From Verrucomicrobiales bacterium (lineage in GTDB: Bacteria > Verrucomicrobiota > Verrucomicrobiia > Verrucomicrobiales > DEV007), in assembly GCA_028033615.1 (NCBI GenBank), contig JAOFDG010000001.1:1-64000 (forward strand): DNA of 64,000 nt. Reading direction: 5' to 3'. The notes beneath the pieces are model-generated. The model saw nothing but the letters and a program-made list of their open reading frames with translations, was not told the DNA's origin and made no database searches. The first letter of the stretch is position 1. The number at the start of each line of letters is the position of its first letter. The translations under genes and the position numbers were made by a program. Below are positions 50,270 to 59,747 of the stretch, piece by piece.

Positions 50270-51298
50270 TTAGGAATAAGAAGCTTGCGCACCTTTGGTG
50301 GATCTCTTCTTAATCCAAGGCATGAGCCCGCGGAGTCTCTTTCCAACTTTTTCAATCCCGTGCTCTGCACCTTCTTTACGAAGTTTATTGAATGTTTTCT
50401 GACCTTTTTTGTTTTCTTTGATCCACTCTTCAGCAAATTCTCCGTTTTGGATTCTTTTGAGAGCACGTTTCATTTTATTTTTTGTCGCGTTATCAATTAT
50501 TGTTGGGCCTACTGAAACATCTCCCCACTCTGCAGTTTCGGAGATAGAAAATCTCATACCTGCAATGCCGGATTCGTTCATTAGATCAACAATCAGCTTG
50601 AGCTCATGAAGGCATTCAAAGTATGCCATCTCAGGTTGGTACCCCGCTTCAACCAGTACTTCATATCCAGTTTTAACAAGGGCACTAACTCCACCACATA
50701 AAACGGTTTGTTCACCAAATAAGTCAGTTTCAGTTTCCTCTATAAAGGTAGTTTGAATGACTCCTCCTCTTGTTCCACCAACACCGTGAGCCCACGCGAG
50801 TGCAATCTTCTTTGCATCCTTTCCGGGATTCTGATGGACGGCTATAAGAGCAGGTACTCCTTTACCCTCAGTGAATTGACGTCGAACGATATGGCCAGGG
50901 CCTTTTGGAGCTACCATAATGACGTTAACATCCTCAGGTGGAACAACGGTACCATAATGAATTGCAAACCCATGACTAAAGCCAAGAGTCTTTCCTTTGG
51001 TAAGATGTTTTTCTATATCCTTTTTGTAGATTTCACCAATCTTTGTGTCGGGTGCAGCAATAAAAATAACGTCAGCCTTTTGAACTGCTTCTGCTGTGTC
51101 GTAGACTTTAAAACCTAATTTTTTTGCAACGGCTCTTGATTTAGATCCTTTGTATAGACCAATGATGACATTGACTTTACTCTCTTTAAGATTAAGTGCA
51201 TGAGCATGTCCTTGCGATCCGAAACCGATCACGGCAAAAGTTTTTCCTTTTAGGACTTTCATGTCTGCGTCTTTTTCTCGATAGATGCGTGCGTTCAT
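50270..51298 (-). CDS. ilvC: Ketol-acid reductoisomerase (class I)
   Basis: IlvC converts acetolactate (or acetohydroxybutyrate) to dihydroxy acids in branched-chain amino acid synthesis, with NADPH and Mg. The 342-residue protein has a Rossmann motif VIGFGSQGHAHALNL, a NADP-binding loop YKGSKSRAVA, GFSHGFAIHYG, VAPKGPGHIVRRQF, the metal site TDLFGEQTVLCGGV (Asp, Glu), and the C-terminal helices ECLHELKLIVDLMNESG and SISETAEWGD. This length is that of the short class I enzymes. A strong terminator follows and a 94-base upstream region precedes the AlgJ gene end, so it is likely monocistronic. ilvB, ilvD and leu genes are not nearby. Confidence 0.97.
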   Translation of the reverse strand: MNARIYREKDADMKVLKGKTFAVIGFGSQGHAHALNLKESKVNVIIGLYKGSKSRAVAKKLGFKVYDTAEAVQKADVIFIAAPDTKIGEIYKKDIEKHLTKGKTLGFSHGFAIHYGTVVPPEDVNVIMVAPKGPGHIVRRQFTEGKGVPALIAVHQNPGKDAKKIALAWAHGVGGTRGGVIQTTFIEETETDLFGEQTVLCGGVSALVKTGYEVLVEAGYQPEMAYFECLHELKLIVDLMNESGIAGMRFSISETAEWGDVSVGPTIIDNATKNKMKRALKRIQNGEFAEEWIKENKKGQKTFNKLRKEGAEHGIEKVGKRLRGLMPWIKKRSTKGAQASYS

Positions 51299-51392
51299 TT
51301 GAATTTATTGTTTTTTTACTTAATAATATTGCCTCTGAGGGGGCGTGAATGTTGCCTTGGATTCTTGCTTGGGTCAAATTCAAAAAACCTTA

Positions 51393-53138
51393 TTAGCAAC
51401 TATGTTTTGGTATAAACCTAGTGCCTAGAAAGATAAAAATAGAAAAAATACCACTAGTTATTGATGCAATTTTGTGTTTAAAACCAGTATTTTCAGCCAT
51501 TATTTGATTAATTTCGGTACCTTTGTCTGAATTTTCCGACAATTCCCAATACAGATCGAAAATATCTCCATCGTAAACTTGCTCCAATGTTTGAAGTTCT
51601 TTCATTTTTTCGAAGGGAACAAGTTTAATTATAGCCTCTCTTTCAAGAGCATATTCAGCACTTGGCTTAATTTTTCTATTTTTGAAGGCCCAATTAATAA
51701 CTGCGATTTTGCCATTATCATCTTGGATGTCCCCTGAAATTTTTTCAATAATCTCATAATCTGAACCATAAAGGAGGTCTTTATAAGTAGTCAGTTGGGG
51801 ATTAGGGATGTTGGTTTTTTTTGTCAGTCTGGCTCGAACAATAATTGGGGAGTTAGGTAGTTCTTTTTTAGGTTCCAGTTCATTAAATCTCACAGTATCC
51901 CATTTGATTCCAGCTTCGTGTCTTTGACTTTCGGATTGGAAGAGATCTCTAGAAGTTATGGCCCAGATAATAATTTTCTTATTTTCCATCTTAATGGCAC
52001 TACCACGCCTTTGAGCTAATTTTTTCCTGACTTCAGTGGCACCGCCACCGTTAATTGATATAACATCTAGAGGCATTCCCAAATTAATGGCAAGGTGCTC
52101 AGGAAGACCTGCTCCACTCCCCCAACCAAGACCAGTATTACTAGAGTAAATATTAGTAAAGCTATCGCCTAGTAAAATAACTTCAGAATTAATATCTTTA
52201 GTCATTCCTTTAATAGGATGAACATTGACTAATTCTTTATTAAAACCTTGGTTAAATATTTGAAGATTATCAACCAAATCTCCGTATCCGGAACGCTCTT
52301 CTTTTTCTTGATAATCAATCTTAGTTTTATCAAAATTTAAACCCATTGAATGGATATGATTTGCAATAATCTTTGCTGACTCTTCCATCCCCTGAGGAGT
52401 CCAGTGCGTATCCTGTTTTAGAAAGACCTGAACACTATTCCTAAGTTGAAAAAGTGGATCTGTAAGATCTAATACATCAAGGTTTGGGATGGATTCAAGA
52501 TCTGCAAAAAACTTCTCAGCGTCTGGGTGTCTGATTGGTCCATCAACATTTTTCGTTATCTTATCCGGATAGACCATGGCCTTAGTAGGAATGTTGACGA
52601 GTATAAGGTGGCTGCCGAAACCATCTAACTGGTTAGCAAATTCCTTAATTACCGATGAAGGGTCTCTTCTGTTTTTGATATTTGGGTCCTTATTTACAAA
52701 GTTTGGCTCCTCTTTTAAAGGGCCGTATCCAGTCAATATATTTAGTGTATCTCGAAAGAACAACCAACCTTCTTCGCCAATACTTGTTTTACGATTTCCT
52801 TCTTTAAGTGGTCCCAAACTTAGAGAACTTTGTATTATTTTTCTAGGCGGCTCTGCAAAGACTGCGGATTTGAGATTTTCTTCAAAATCATTAAAATGAG
52901 CATTTAATGGCAGACCTTTTTGCTTTTTAAATATTTTCAATATTGGAGCCGAACTAGAAATCTCATTAGAGGATTCGTCATTAAAATACGATGAGACATC
53001 AAAAGCATTTCTATAAATTGGAGGAATGGTGATTAAGATAATAAAAATTGCTATAAATATTCGACAAGCTAAATGGCCCATGACCAATTCAAATTGAGAG
53101 TTCAGTGCATTGGTGTTTTCTGTCTTTTTTGATTCCAT
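51393..53138 (-). CDS. AlgJ/AlgX-like SGNH O-acetyltransferase
   Basis: The 581-residue protein has an N-terminal membrane anchor (about residues 27-44: RIFIAIFIILITIPPIY), then an AlgX/AlgJ-type SGNH-like domain. The nucleophile Ser is in VILLGDSFTNIYS; the Asp-x-His pair is in DTHWTPQGMEESAKI; IGEEGWLFFRDTLN is the start of the domain as in AlgJ. A C-terminal hydrophobic helix (ITSGIFSIFIFLGTRFI) is near the end. It probably transfers acetyl groups to an extracellular polysaccharide, together with the MBOAT protein encoded upstream; TAATG couples the two (MBOAT stop 53138-53140, this ATG 53136-53138). The specific polymer is unknown, as no synthase gene is nearby. Confidence 0.85.
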   Translation of the reverse strand: MESKKTENTNALNSQFELVMGHLACRIFIAIFIILITIPPIYRNAFDVSSYFNDESSNEISSSAPILKIFKKQKGLPLNAHFNDFEENLKSAVFAEPPRKIIQSSLSLGPLKEGNRKTSIGEEGWLFFRDTLNILTGYGPLKEEPNFVNKDPNIKNRRDPSSVIKEFANQLDGFGSHLILVNIPTKAMVYPDKITKNVDGPIRHPDAEKFFADLESIPNLDVLDLTDPLFQLRNSVQVFLKQDTHWTPQGMEESAKIIANHIHSMGLNFDKTKIDYQEKEERSGYGDLVDNLQIFNQGFNKELVNVHPIKGMTKDINSEVILLGDSFTNIYSSNTGLGWGSGAGLPEHLAINLGMPLDVISINGGGATEVRKKLAQRRGSAIKMENKKIIIWAITSRDLFQSESQRHEAGIKWDTVRFNELEPKKELPNSPIIVRARLTKKTNIPNPQLTTYKDLLYGSDYEIIEKISGDIQDDNGKIAVINWAFKNRKIKPSAEYALEREAIIKLVPFEKMKELQTLEQVYDGDIFDLYWELSENSDKGTEINQIMAENTGFKHKIASITSGIFSIFIFLGTRFIPKHSC

Positions 53139-54559
53139 TAGAATTGAAAATAAAGGAATGGATTAAAATCTTGGGCAAACATAAAAGATACAGATAGAAC
53201 TAATAACAAAAGGCCTATTGATACTTTCGTTTTTGTTAACTTTTTCAAAAACTGTCCTGAGTTTGGTGTGGCGAAAATGAAAATAATGGAAATTACTGCC
53301 ATTAACCACACCATTGGTCTGGTGACTTGACTGAGTAATATCGCTGAGGGTTGACTCGAATCACCAGCGCCAAACATTGAAGATAAATAGATAAATGCTC
53401 GATCAAAATTTTCCGCTCTGAAGAAAACCCAAGCGATGGCTACTATTGTGAAAGTGAATGATACTTTGATTAAATTTGGAATATTGCGAAATAATCTGGA
53501 ATTCCTCAACAATTTTTCAATGACAAGAAAGCTTCCATGAATAATACCCCATGCAATGAATGTCCATTGCGCTCCATGCCATAGACCTCCCAGAAACATC
53601 ACTAGAATAAGGTTAAAGTAGGTCCTTGATGAGCCTTTTCTATTACCTCCCAATGGTATGTACAGATAGTCTCTTAAAAAACTAGAAAGAGAGATATGCC
53701 ATCTTCTCCAGAATTCGGTAATAGATTTTGATTTATAAGGCGAATTAAAATTTTCATTAAATCTAAAACCAAACATTCTTCCAAGTCCTATCGCCATGTC
53801 TGAATAGGCTGAAAAATCAAAATAAATTTGAAAAGAATAGAAGCAAATTCCTATCCAAGCAGCCGGTGTGCTTAATGATAATTCTCCGGCGCTGAAGCAC
53901 AAATCGGCAACTTCACCGACAGGGTTAGCGAGTAGGATTTTTTTTGCAAAACCATAATTGAACCTTGAGAATCCGTAAACAAATGTTCCGGTTGAATGGA
54001 TACGCTCCTTCAGTTGATTTGCTATATCACTGTATCTAACAATGGGTCCGGCAACAAGTTGAGGGAACATTGAAACGTAACAAGCAAAGGAAAGGAAATC
54101 TGTCGCCGGCTTCGCGTGCTTTCTGTAAATGTCTATGGTGTATGACATTGACTGAAAAGTATAAAAAGAGATACCAATTGGTAATATGATTTCCCTAAAG
54201 AAATTTGGTAGGGGAATTTCACCTAACCCAACTGAAAGTGCTAAAACGGATATATTATCTACAAAGAAATTTCCATATTTAAAAAATCCAAGGATCGATA
54301 AATTAGCAATTATTGAAATTAATAGACCTAACTTTCTATAGTGCGTTTTTGAACCAGAACCATGTATGACTTTCCCGCATGTAAAATCGATGATCGTTGA
54401 AGTAATCATCAGCAATACGAACCATGGGTTCCACCATGCATAGAAAAAGTAACTTCCCAATGTAAGCATCAAATGCCTTAGCCTGTGCGGAGAAAAGTAA
54501 TAGGCTCCAAGGATTAGAGCCAAGAAATAAAAAATGAAGATGTGCGAACTAAAGACCAA
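53138..54559 (-). CDS. MBOAT-family O-acyltransferase (AlgI-like)
   Basis: The 473-residue protein has about eleven transmembrane helices and the catalytic histidine motif GLWHGAQWTFIAWG, with FNSPYKSKSITEFWRRWH and FLRDYLYIPLGGNR, all typical of AlgI/DltB-type MBOAT proteins. It carries acyl groups across the membrane for the SGNH protein encoded immediately downstream, with a one-base overlap (TAATG). The start is TTG at 54559: VFSSHIFIFYFLAL matches the usual first residues of AlgI (MVFSS...), so the non-ATG start is supported by homology. A small gap (64 bases) to the tsaB gene suggests it could share the long minus-strand transcript. Confidence 0.92.
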   Translation of the reverse strand: MVFSSHIFIFYFLALILGAYYFSPHRLRHLMLTLGSYFFYAWWNPWFVLLMITSTIIDFTCGKVIHGSGSKTHYRKLGLLISIIANLSILGFFKYGNFFVDNISVLALSVGLGEIPLPNFFREIILPIGISFYTFQSMSYTIDIYRKHAKPATDFLSFACYVSMFPQLVAGPIVRYSDIANQLKERIHSTGTFVYGFSRFNYGFAKKILLANPVGEVADLCFSAGELSLSTPAAWIGICFYSFQIYFDFSAYSDMAIGLGRMFGFRFNENFNSPYKSKSITEFWRRWHISLSSFLRDYLYIPLGGNRKGSSRTYFNLILVMFLGGLWHGAQWTFIAWGIIHGSFLVIEKLLRNSRLFRNIPNLIKVSFTFTIVAIAWVFFRAENFDRAFIYLSSMFGAGDSSQPSAILLSQVTRPMVWLMAVISIIFIFATPNSGQFLKKLTKTKVSIGLLLLVLSVSFMFAQDFNPFLYFQF

Positions 54560-54623
54560 GTCTTATTACTCAATTGTTATTTGGAAAAGATATAACTTTG
54601 ATTGGTTTTTAAGAATAGTAAAA

Positions 54624-55280
54624 TTATTCGGATATCATTTTTGGCCCAGTCTTCCCAATCTTTTTAGGTTTTGTAATAAATGGACCTCTTATGTATAGTG
54701 GAATTGGCTGAATTAGACTAAGCCTTTGAATTTCACTTTCTTTTATATTGTACGCTAAATTGGCAAGTATAGCTGCGCTGGGTTTTGTCTTAATGGCTTT
54801 TGAATGAATACCATTATCAAAAGTATATATAGAATTTAGACTGATATTAATTTTATCATCCAGACTTTCATCTGATTTAACGATTTCTGTCGAAGACACA
54901 AGTTCATGATCTTTAATATTAACCATAAAGGTTTCTCCTCTTCGGGCATCACCAAGAAAAGAATATGATCTAATGTCGTTTTGAGTTTCTGCTGCGCATA
55001 TTGAAGGTATTCCAATAACCTTCACCTCTTTAGCCATTGATATCCCAAGACCAGCGGTTATACCAATTCGTACACCGGTATAGGATCCTGGACCAGTGCC
55101 GACCACTATGAGAGAAGGTTTTCTTTCACAGAGATTAAGAGCGGCTTCTAATGGATTAAATATTTGTGAGTTATGTGATCTTTCTGAGGTGAAAGAGTTT
55201 TCGTATACTAATGAATTGTCTACCAATAGGGCGACCTTTCCTTCATTGGTTGAGGTGTCTATCGATAGTATACTTTTCAT
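54624..55280 (-). CDS. tsaB: tRNA threonylcarbamoyladenosine biosynthesis protein TsaB
   Basis: TsaB partners TsaD and TsaE in making t6A37 in tRNAs reading ANN codons. The 218-residue protein has the ASKHA-like N-terminus ILSIDTSTNEGKVALLVDN and the conserved GTGPGSYTGVRIGITAGLGIS near residue 62-80, plus SFLGDARRGETFMV. The catalytic residues of TsaD are naturally absent from TsaB. The gene overlaps tsaE by four bases (55277-55280), indicating coupled translation; tsaD is not in the window. Its C-terminus is basic (KPKKIGKTGPK) and may be a lineage feature. Confidence 0.93.
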   Translation of the reverse strand: MKSILSIDTSTNEGKVALLVDNSLVYENSFTSERSHNSQIFNPLEAALNLCERKPSLIVVGTGPGSYTGVRIGITAGLGISMAKEVKVIGIPSICAAETQNDIRSYSFLGDARRGETFMVNIKDHELVSSTEIVKSDESLDDKINISLNSIYTFDNGIHSKAIKTKPSAAILANLAYNIKESEIQRLSLIQPIPLYIRGPFITKPKKIGKTGPKMISE

Positions 55281-55699
55281 GGAGTGCTGACCTCTCTTAT
55301 TGATCTAACGTCATCATCCAAAACTTGGAATTCGAGCCATTTCATATTCTCAGGCATCATTTCAGGAAATTTGTCCGCCCATTCAACGATACAAATACCA
55401 TCAATTTCTAGATAATCCTCCCAACCAATTTCTATCAGCTCCATTTCACTTTCTAACCGATATAAATCAAAATGGTATAGGCATGAAGAGCCCCCCTTAT
55501 ATTCATGAAGTAATGAAAAAGTAGGGCTTGTTACTTGACTCTTGCATTGAATTCCGAGGGCAAAACCTTTAGTGAAATGTGTTTTCCCTGCTCCGAGGTC
55601 ACCGATTAATCCTAAAGAATCTCCAAGTTTTGATTGAGCACCTAATTGCTTTCCGTACTCAATCATTTCGGACTCGGTCTTTATAAGAACTTCACTCAT
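55277..55699 (-). CDS. tsaE: tRNA threonylcarbamoyladenosine biosynthesis ATPase TsaE
   Basis: The 140-residue P-loop ATPase has Walker A GLIGDLGAGKTHFTKGFA and the conserved SPTFSLLHEYKG, then LYHFDLYRLESE and WEDYLEIDGICIVEWADKFP. These are the hallmarks of the family. It activates TsaB-TsaD turnover during t6A formation in the cytoplasm. It is downstream of thiL by six bases and overlaps tsaB by four, within the long minus-strand gene run. Length is usual (about 150). Confidence 0.95.
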   Translation of the reverse strand: MSEVLIKTESEMIEYGKQLGAQSKLGDSLGLIGDLGAGKTHFTKGFALGIQCKSQVTSPTFSLLHEYKGGSSCLYHFDLYRLESEMELIEIGWEDYLEIDGICIVEWADKFPEMMPENMKWLEFQVLDDDVRSIREVSTP

Positions 55700-55705
55700 T
55701 AATGT

Positions 55706-56614
55706 CTAAAAATGTTGCCAGCCTCCTTCGAGTTTGGGGCTATGTATATCTGAAGAACGAAGGGCCCCTATTTGAGTTAGTTTGAGATTACCAAAAGATT
55801 TCCTCCAATCTTTTTCAAGTGCATGGCGTTTTAATTTGGAAATTGCGAAAAGTAATTCGTAATCCTCTCCGTCCGAAAGAGCAGATTTGATATCTGAACC
55901 TCTTGATCTTGGAAGGGCACCAAGGTCAATTTCATATCCACAATTACTTGCCTTTGCTAGCTTAGGTAGATCGCTTGCAAGGCCATCACTGAGATCCATC
56001 ATTGCATTAGGTTTAAATTTTCTTACTAACCAATTAGCTTCCTTAAGCCTTGGAGTAAATTTAAGATGCTTTCCTTTTAATGAGCCACCGAGTCTGCCTG
56101 TTACATATAATAGCTGACCAGGCTTGCCTTTATGCCTAAAACAGCATTGATCCTTTGGAACGGTTCCAGTCATCGATATTGTGATAGAGTTTTTTGAGGT
56201 TTCCCCTGCTCTTGTAGTTTCTCCGCCTACGATACTAATTTTGAATTTTAATGCAGCTTTAGAAAGTCCTTGGTATATAGATTGAAGATAAGGGACTTTG
56301 GATTTTGGGTCTAAAATCAGCGTCACCAAAGCATGTTGAGGTGTGCCTCCCATCGCAGCAATATCGCTAATTGCTCTTGCCATGGCTTTGTATCCAACGG
56401 CTTGAGGGGAGTCAGTAGCCAAATAATGGATACTTTCTACAATAGAGTCGGTTTTTAATAATGTATATGAGTCCTTTGAATGGTTTTTAATGACGGCACA
56501 ATCGTCACCCGCCGCTGCAATAACATCCTTTCCTGAAATAAGTTTTTTGGTGACTAGATCGATAAAAGAATCTTCACCTATATCAGATATTTTTAAGCCT
56601 CTTCTATATTGCAT
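55706..56614 (-). CDS. thiL: Thiamine-monophosphate kinase
   Basis: ThiL phosphorylates TMP to thiamine diphosphate. The 302-residue protein has GDDCAVIK, LLKTDSIVESIHYLA, VGYKAMARAISDIAAMGGTP, GGETTRAG, VTGRLGGSLKGKHL, MMDLSDGLASDLPKLAKAS and LSDGEDYELLFA, which are the conserved segments of the family. The first 14 residues overlap the CPBP gene by 11 bases (56604-56614), consistent with coupling. It starts with MQYRRGLKISDIGEDSF; the RGLKISDIGE core fits the known N-terminus (xxLxxLGExxLI). No other thiamine genes are in the window. Confidence 0.95.
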   Translation of the reverse strand: MQYRRGLKISDIGEDSFIDLVTKKLISGKDVIAAAGDDCAVIKNHSKDSYTLLKTDSIVESIHYLATDSPQAVGYKAMARAISDIAAMGGTPQHALVTLILDPKSKVPYLQSIYQGLSKAALKFKISIVGGETTRAGETSKNSITISMTGTVPKDQCCFRHKGKPGQLLYVTGRLGGSLKGKHLKFTPRLKEANWLVRKFKPNAMMDLSDGLASDLPKLAKASNCGYEIDLGALPRSRGSDIKSALSDGEDYELLFAISKLKRHALEKDWRKSFGNLKLTQIGALRSSDIHSPKLEGGWQHF

Positions 56615-57494
56615 CGGAAAACTTTAATATGAAAAAAGTGTTAACTCCGTTAAAGATGGAATGCATTAATATGGGAACCCATATGGACTTAGTCTTTTCA
56701 TAAAACATTGTTAAGACTATTGCTAAAAAAAATAAAGAAATAAGACTTTCGACGTTTGTATGAATGACCGCAAAGAGGAGTGAAGTCATTACGCATGAGA
56801 AGGCTGGATGAGTGAATCGTTTTAATACAGGATAAATGTATCCCCTAAAAATTATTTCCTCGACTAGTGGTGCAACCACTACAGCTGAAATTATGATTGC
56901 TATTTTTAGTGAGAGTTCATCATTGGTTAATAGGGTTTGAACAATTTCTTGTAAGTCCTCTTTTTTTGGTTCTCCGGTTGATAATAAGATATTTGAAATA
57001 ACTGAACCAATAAATACTGATCCGTAAACTGCAATCATTCCTAAAGCTCCCATTTTGATCACATAAGACGGGGATCGTTTTCGAAGACCGAAGACTTGAC
57101 GGGGTTGACGCCCTCTAGATACAGAAGCTAGTGAAAAAATGACCGCACCAACAATAAGAAAAATACCTACACTTAATAGGGTTTCATTAAGGCTTAATTC
57201 TGCTTTTGCTTTTGAACTTTCGCTTGGGCCTATATCATTAGTCTCAAAATAAAGTAGAGCTACATTTGCGTAAAAAAATAGGATGATTGTAATGACAATC
57301 ATCAGGTCAAATAAATCAATTTTGATAACAGGGTCGATTATTCCCTGTTTATTTTCTGGAAAATATCTATTTCTGTCTAAGCCATTTTTCTTTGGTTTTA
57401 TTCTGTATAACCAAAAGACAAATAAACCAATAATGATACCTATTAAACATAGTGTAGATATCTCAAAAATAATCTTTGCCTTTATCGGGTCCAT
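56604..57494 (-). CDS. CPBP-family intramembrane metalloprotease
   Basis: The 296-residue membrane protein has about eight hydrophobic helices and the Abi/CAAX-type motifs: LVEEIIFRGYIYPVL (EExxxR), VMTSLLFAVIHTNVES (FxxxH) and VPILMHSIFNGVN (HxxxN), in the usual order and spacing. Such proteins are prenyl proteases or bacteriocin-immunity and membrane-protein processing enzymes; the substrate is unknown. The N-terminal portion (residues 1-60) has a first helix and a long basic cytoplasmic loop (RIKPKKNGLDRNRYF). It overlaps thiL by 11 bases and is 36 bases downstream of the Nnr gene, so it is part of the long minus-strand run. Confidence 0.88.
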   Translation of the reverse strand: MDPIKAKIIFEISTLCLIGIIIGLFVFWLYRIKPKKNGLDRNRYFPENKQGIIDPVIKIDLFDLMIVITIILFFYANVALLYFETNDIGPSESSKAKAELSLNETLLSVGIFLIVGAVIFSLASVSRGRQPRQVFGLRKRSPSYVIKMGALGMIAVYGSVFIGSVISNILLSTGEPKKEDLQEIVQTLLTNDELSLKIAIIISAVVVAPLVEEIIFRGYIYPVLKRFTHPAFSCVMTSLLFAVIHTNVESLISLFFLAIVLTMFYEKTKSIWVPILMHSIFNGVNTFFILKFSDAI

Positions 57495-57530
57495 GATTTT
57501 TCCTAAATCAATTTACAGTTTCAAGCCTGT

Positions 57531-59033
57531 TTAAAAAGCACTCTTTTCAAGATCATTGAAACATTTTCCATACTGTTTAGGAAGATCACTAGCTGTTAAC
57601 GATTGAATTGATTCGTTTCCATCAAAAATTGCAATTTCTGCTGCTCTTCCATTAATCCATGAACCCAAGCATGCTGCATCGAAGACTTTCAGTCCTCTTG
57701 CCACTAATGCAGCGCATAATCCTGTCAGTGTATCACCAACACCGGCAGATGACATCCCAGGATTTCCTGTGGAGTTATACGCGCTAGGTTGCGTAGCACT
57801 ATCAGAAGCGATAATAGTTCTTGCTCCTTTCAGAAGAACGGTAGACGAAGTTTTTTTTGCGAATGACTCTGCTCTTTCGCGTCGCGTTCCATCACCTTCA
57901 GGGTCTAGCCTTTTCATTTCTCCGGGATGAGGAGTTAAGAGCCTAGGCCCAGGAGCATTCTGTAGCTCTGATGGATTATTTCTAGCAAGAAGGTTCAGAG
58001 CATCCGCGTCGATGATCAAAGGTCTAATTTCAGAGGTTAACAGCTCAAGGACTTCGCTGTCCCATTCTCCTTTTCCTAAGCCTGGACCTATGGCAATAGT
58101 ATCGAGGGGCATTTCATTAACTTCTGTATATGATTTTACAGGAACGATCATTATTTCAGGCGGAGAGATTGATGCAATTAATGAATACATATCTTCCCTA
58201 GCTATTATGGTTACTAGACCCGCTCCACCTTTAAGTGCCGCAATTCCCGATAAAACTGATGCCCCGATCATTCCCTGATTACCTCCAATGATGCCAACAT
58301 GGCCATTTATCCCTTTATGAGCGTCATGAAGAGATTTATTCAGGAATCCCCCAAGACTAAAAGAGTTGATTAAAAAAGCGTCGTGGTCTCCTTGTCCAGG
58401 TAGAGGATAAATATTGGGCAAATTTATCAGTACTAATCTACCAACATAGTTAATTGAATGATCCCTTAAAAGTCCAGTCTTAGGGTATGCAATTGTGAGG
58501 GTGAAATCAGCTACGACGGCTCCTTCATACGCGTTTCCAGATTTCCCATCTAATCCTGATGGAATATCCAGAGAGAACGTTACGGCATGATAATTATCAC
58601 GCAGACTATTTATTTCCATTGCCAACTCAAGGTATCCCGGCCTGAGATCTCCACTTGCACCGATACCTAGAAGTCCATCGATACTAATTAGAGGAAGTTT
58701 TTGTCCAGAGTCATATAATCTATTTGGTCTGGCCGGCTCTTGTTCAAATTCATGGAGTTTCTTAGATGTTAACGGTTTTAGATTATTGATTGAAGTAGCG
58801 AACTTTAATTCAGTAATCCAACCTCTTGCCTTTAGGTGTCTAGCTGCAACTAAAGCGTCACCTCCATTATGACCATGACCTACAAAAACAAACAATGTAC
58901 CGGGTTGGGGGAAGAACTGAGACACAGCATTGGCAATACCCAAGCCGGCTTCATCCATCAGAGATTCCGGATTGACACCTCCTTCAATTAGCTGCCTTTC
59001 GGCCTCTACCATTTCTTGTGGGTCCAGAATCAT
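57531..59033 (-). CDS. nnr: Bifunctional NAD(P)H-hydrate repair enzyme (epimerase + ADP/ATP-dependent dehydratase)
   Basis: The 500-residue protein fuses two domains. The N-terminal epimerase (about residues 1-215, YjeF_N) has FVFVGHGHNGGDALVAARHL and LDIPSGLDG. The C-terminal dehydratase (about 220-490) has VGIIGGNQGMIGASVLSG, AALKGGAGLVTI, AIGPGLGKG, IDADALNLLA, LLTPHPGEMKRL, and NPGMSSAGVGDTLTG. It repairs NADHX and NADPHX, the damaged hydrated cofactors, in the cytoplasm. It starts at ATG 59033 (MILDPQEMVEAERQL), 45 bases downstream of the amidase gene. This fusion architecture is typical of bacteria. Confidence 0.95.
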   Translation of the reverse strand: MILDPQEMVEAERQLIEGGVNPESLMDEAGLGIANAVSQFFPQPGTLFVFVGHGHNGGDALVAARHLKARGWITELKFATSINNLKPLTSKKLHEFEQEPARPNRLYDSGQKLPLISIDGLLGIGASGDLRPGYLELAMEINSLRDNYHAVTFSLDIPSGLDGKSGNAYEGAVVADFTLTIAYPKTGLLRDHSINYVGRLVLINLPNIYPLPGQGDHDAFLINSFSLGGFLNKSLHDAHKGINGHVGIIGGNQGMIGASVLSGIAALKGGAGLVTIIAREDMYSLIASISPPEIMIVPVKSYTEVNEMPLDTIAIGPGLGKGEWDSEVLELLTSEIRPLIIDADALNLLARNNPSELQNAPGPRLLTPHPGEMKRLDPEGDGTRRERAESFAKKTSSTVLLKGARTIIASDSATQPSAYNSTGNPGMSSAGVGDTLTGLCAALVARGLKVFDAACLGSWINGRAAEIAIFDGNESIQSLTASDLPKQYGKCFNDLEKSAF

Positions 59034-59078
59034 TATTTAATACTTTATAGATGACCCAAAAGGTGGTCATTTAAAGTT

Positions 59079-59714
59079 CTAATTTGATTGCCGGAACTTT
59101 ATTATTCCCATGGCTACAGCTTCAGCGATCCTTTGTCTGTATTCAGGGTCAAGGGCACGGAAACGGTCTGAGGAATTTGTCAAAAAAGCACATTCCAAGA
59201 GAACTGCGGGGCGATTATTTTTAGAGAGAACAAGAAAGTTTCCTTTTTTAACGCCACGATTGTTTGCTCTTGTTTTATAAAGCGCTGCAGATTGAATCAT
59301 ATGAGCAAGCTTGAGGCTGTTTTTATTTTTTGTATGGTAGAAAGTTTCGATACCTGCGGCTTTCCTGCTTCTCGCATGATTAAAGTGAATGCTAACAAAA
59401 ATTGCTCCTGATTCTGCATTTGCGATTCTTGCTCTTCTTGGTAGAGAAATGAAATTATCTCTGGATCTCGTCAATTTGGTGCTTATTCCTTGTGATTTTA
59501 GATAAATTTCAACGCGCCTGACAACATCTAGAGCGAGGTGTTTTTCATAGGTCAGACCAAAAGTACCCCCAAAATCGTGTCCTCCATGTCCAGCATCTAA
59601 AATGACTTTCGTAAATGGAACTGCTTTCGCGGTGTTATTACTATTTAAGGTTAGAAAACTTAAACAAATAAATACAAGTACTTTGAATGTCGAAAAATGA
59701 GTAGAATGAAGCAC
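59079..59714 (-). CDS. Secreted N-acetylmuramoyl-L-alanine amidase (Amidase_3)
   Basis: The 211-residue protein has a signal peptide (about residues 1-31, ending near NTAKAV) and one Amidase_3 domain: VILDAGHGGHDFG (zinc His), TYEKHLALDVVRRVE (zinc Glu), FVSIHFNHA (second zinc His), and VLLECAFLTNSSD (catalytic Glu). The enzyme cleaves the amide between MurNAc and the stem peptide in the periplasm, in cell separation or recycling. It is shorter than AmiC and has no AMIN or LysM targeting domain. It is 33 bases downstream of the secreted unknown gene and 45 bases upstream of nnr, all on the minus strand. Confidence 0.93.
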   Translation of the reverse strand: MLHSTHFSTFKVLVFICLSFLTLNSNNTAKAVPFTKVILDAGHGGHDFGGTFGLTYEKHLALDVVRRVEIYLKSQGISTKLTRSRDNFISLPRRARIANAESGAIFVSIHFNHARSRKAAGIETFYHTKNKNSLKLAHMIQSAALYKTRANNRGVKKGNFLVLSKNNRPAVLLECAFLTNSSDRFRALDPEYRQRIAEAVAMGIIKFRQSN

Positions 59715-59747
59715 TTCGGGAAAGTTAACGGGTTATCTTAATTTTTA

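Noticed and set aside
59040..59072. Possible terminator between amidase and nnr genes
   Set aside because: The stem is only six base pairs (ATGACC/GGTCAT) with no U tract, so it was not listed.
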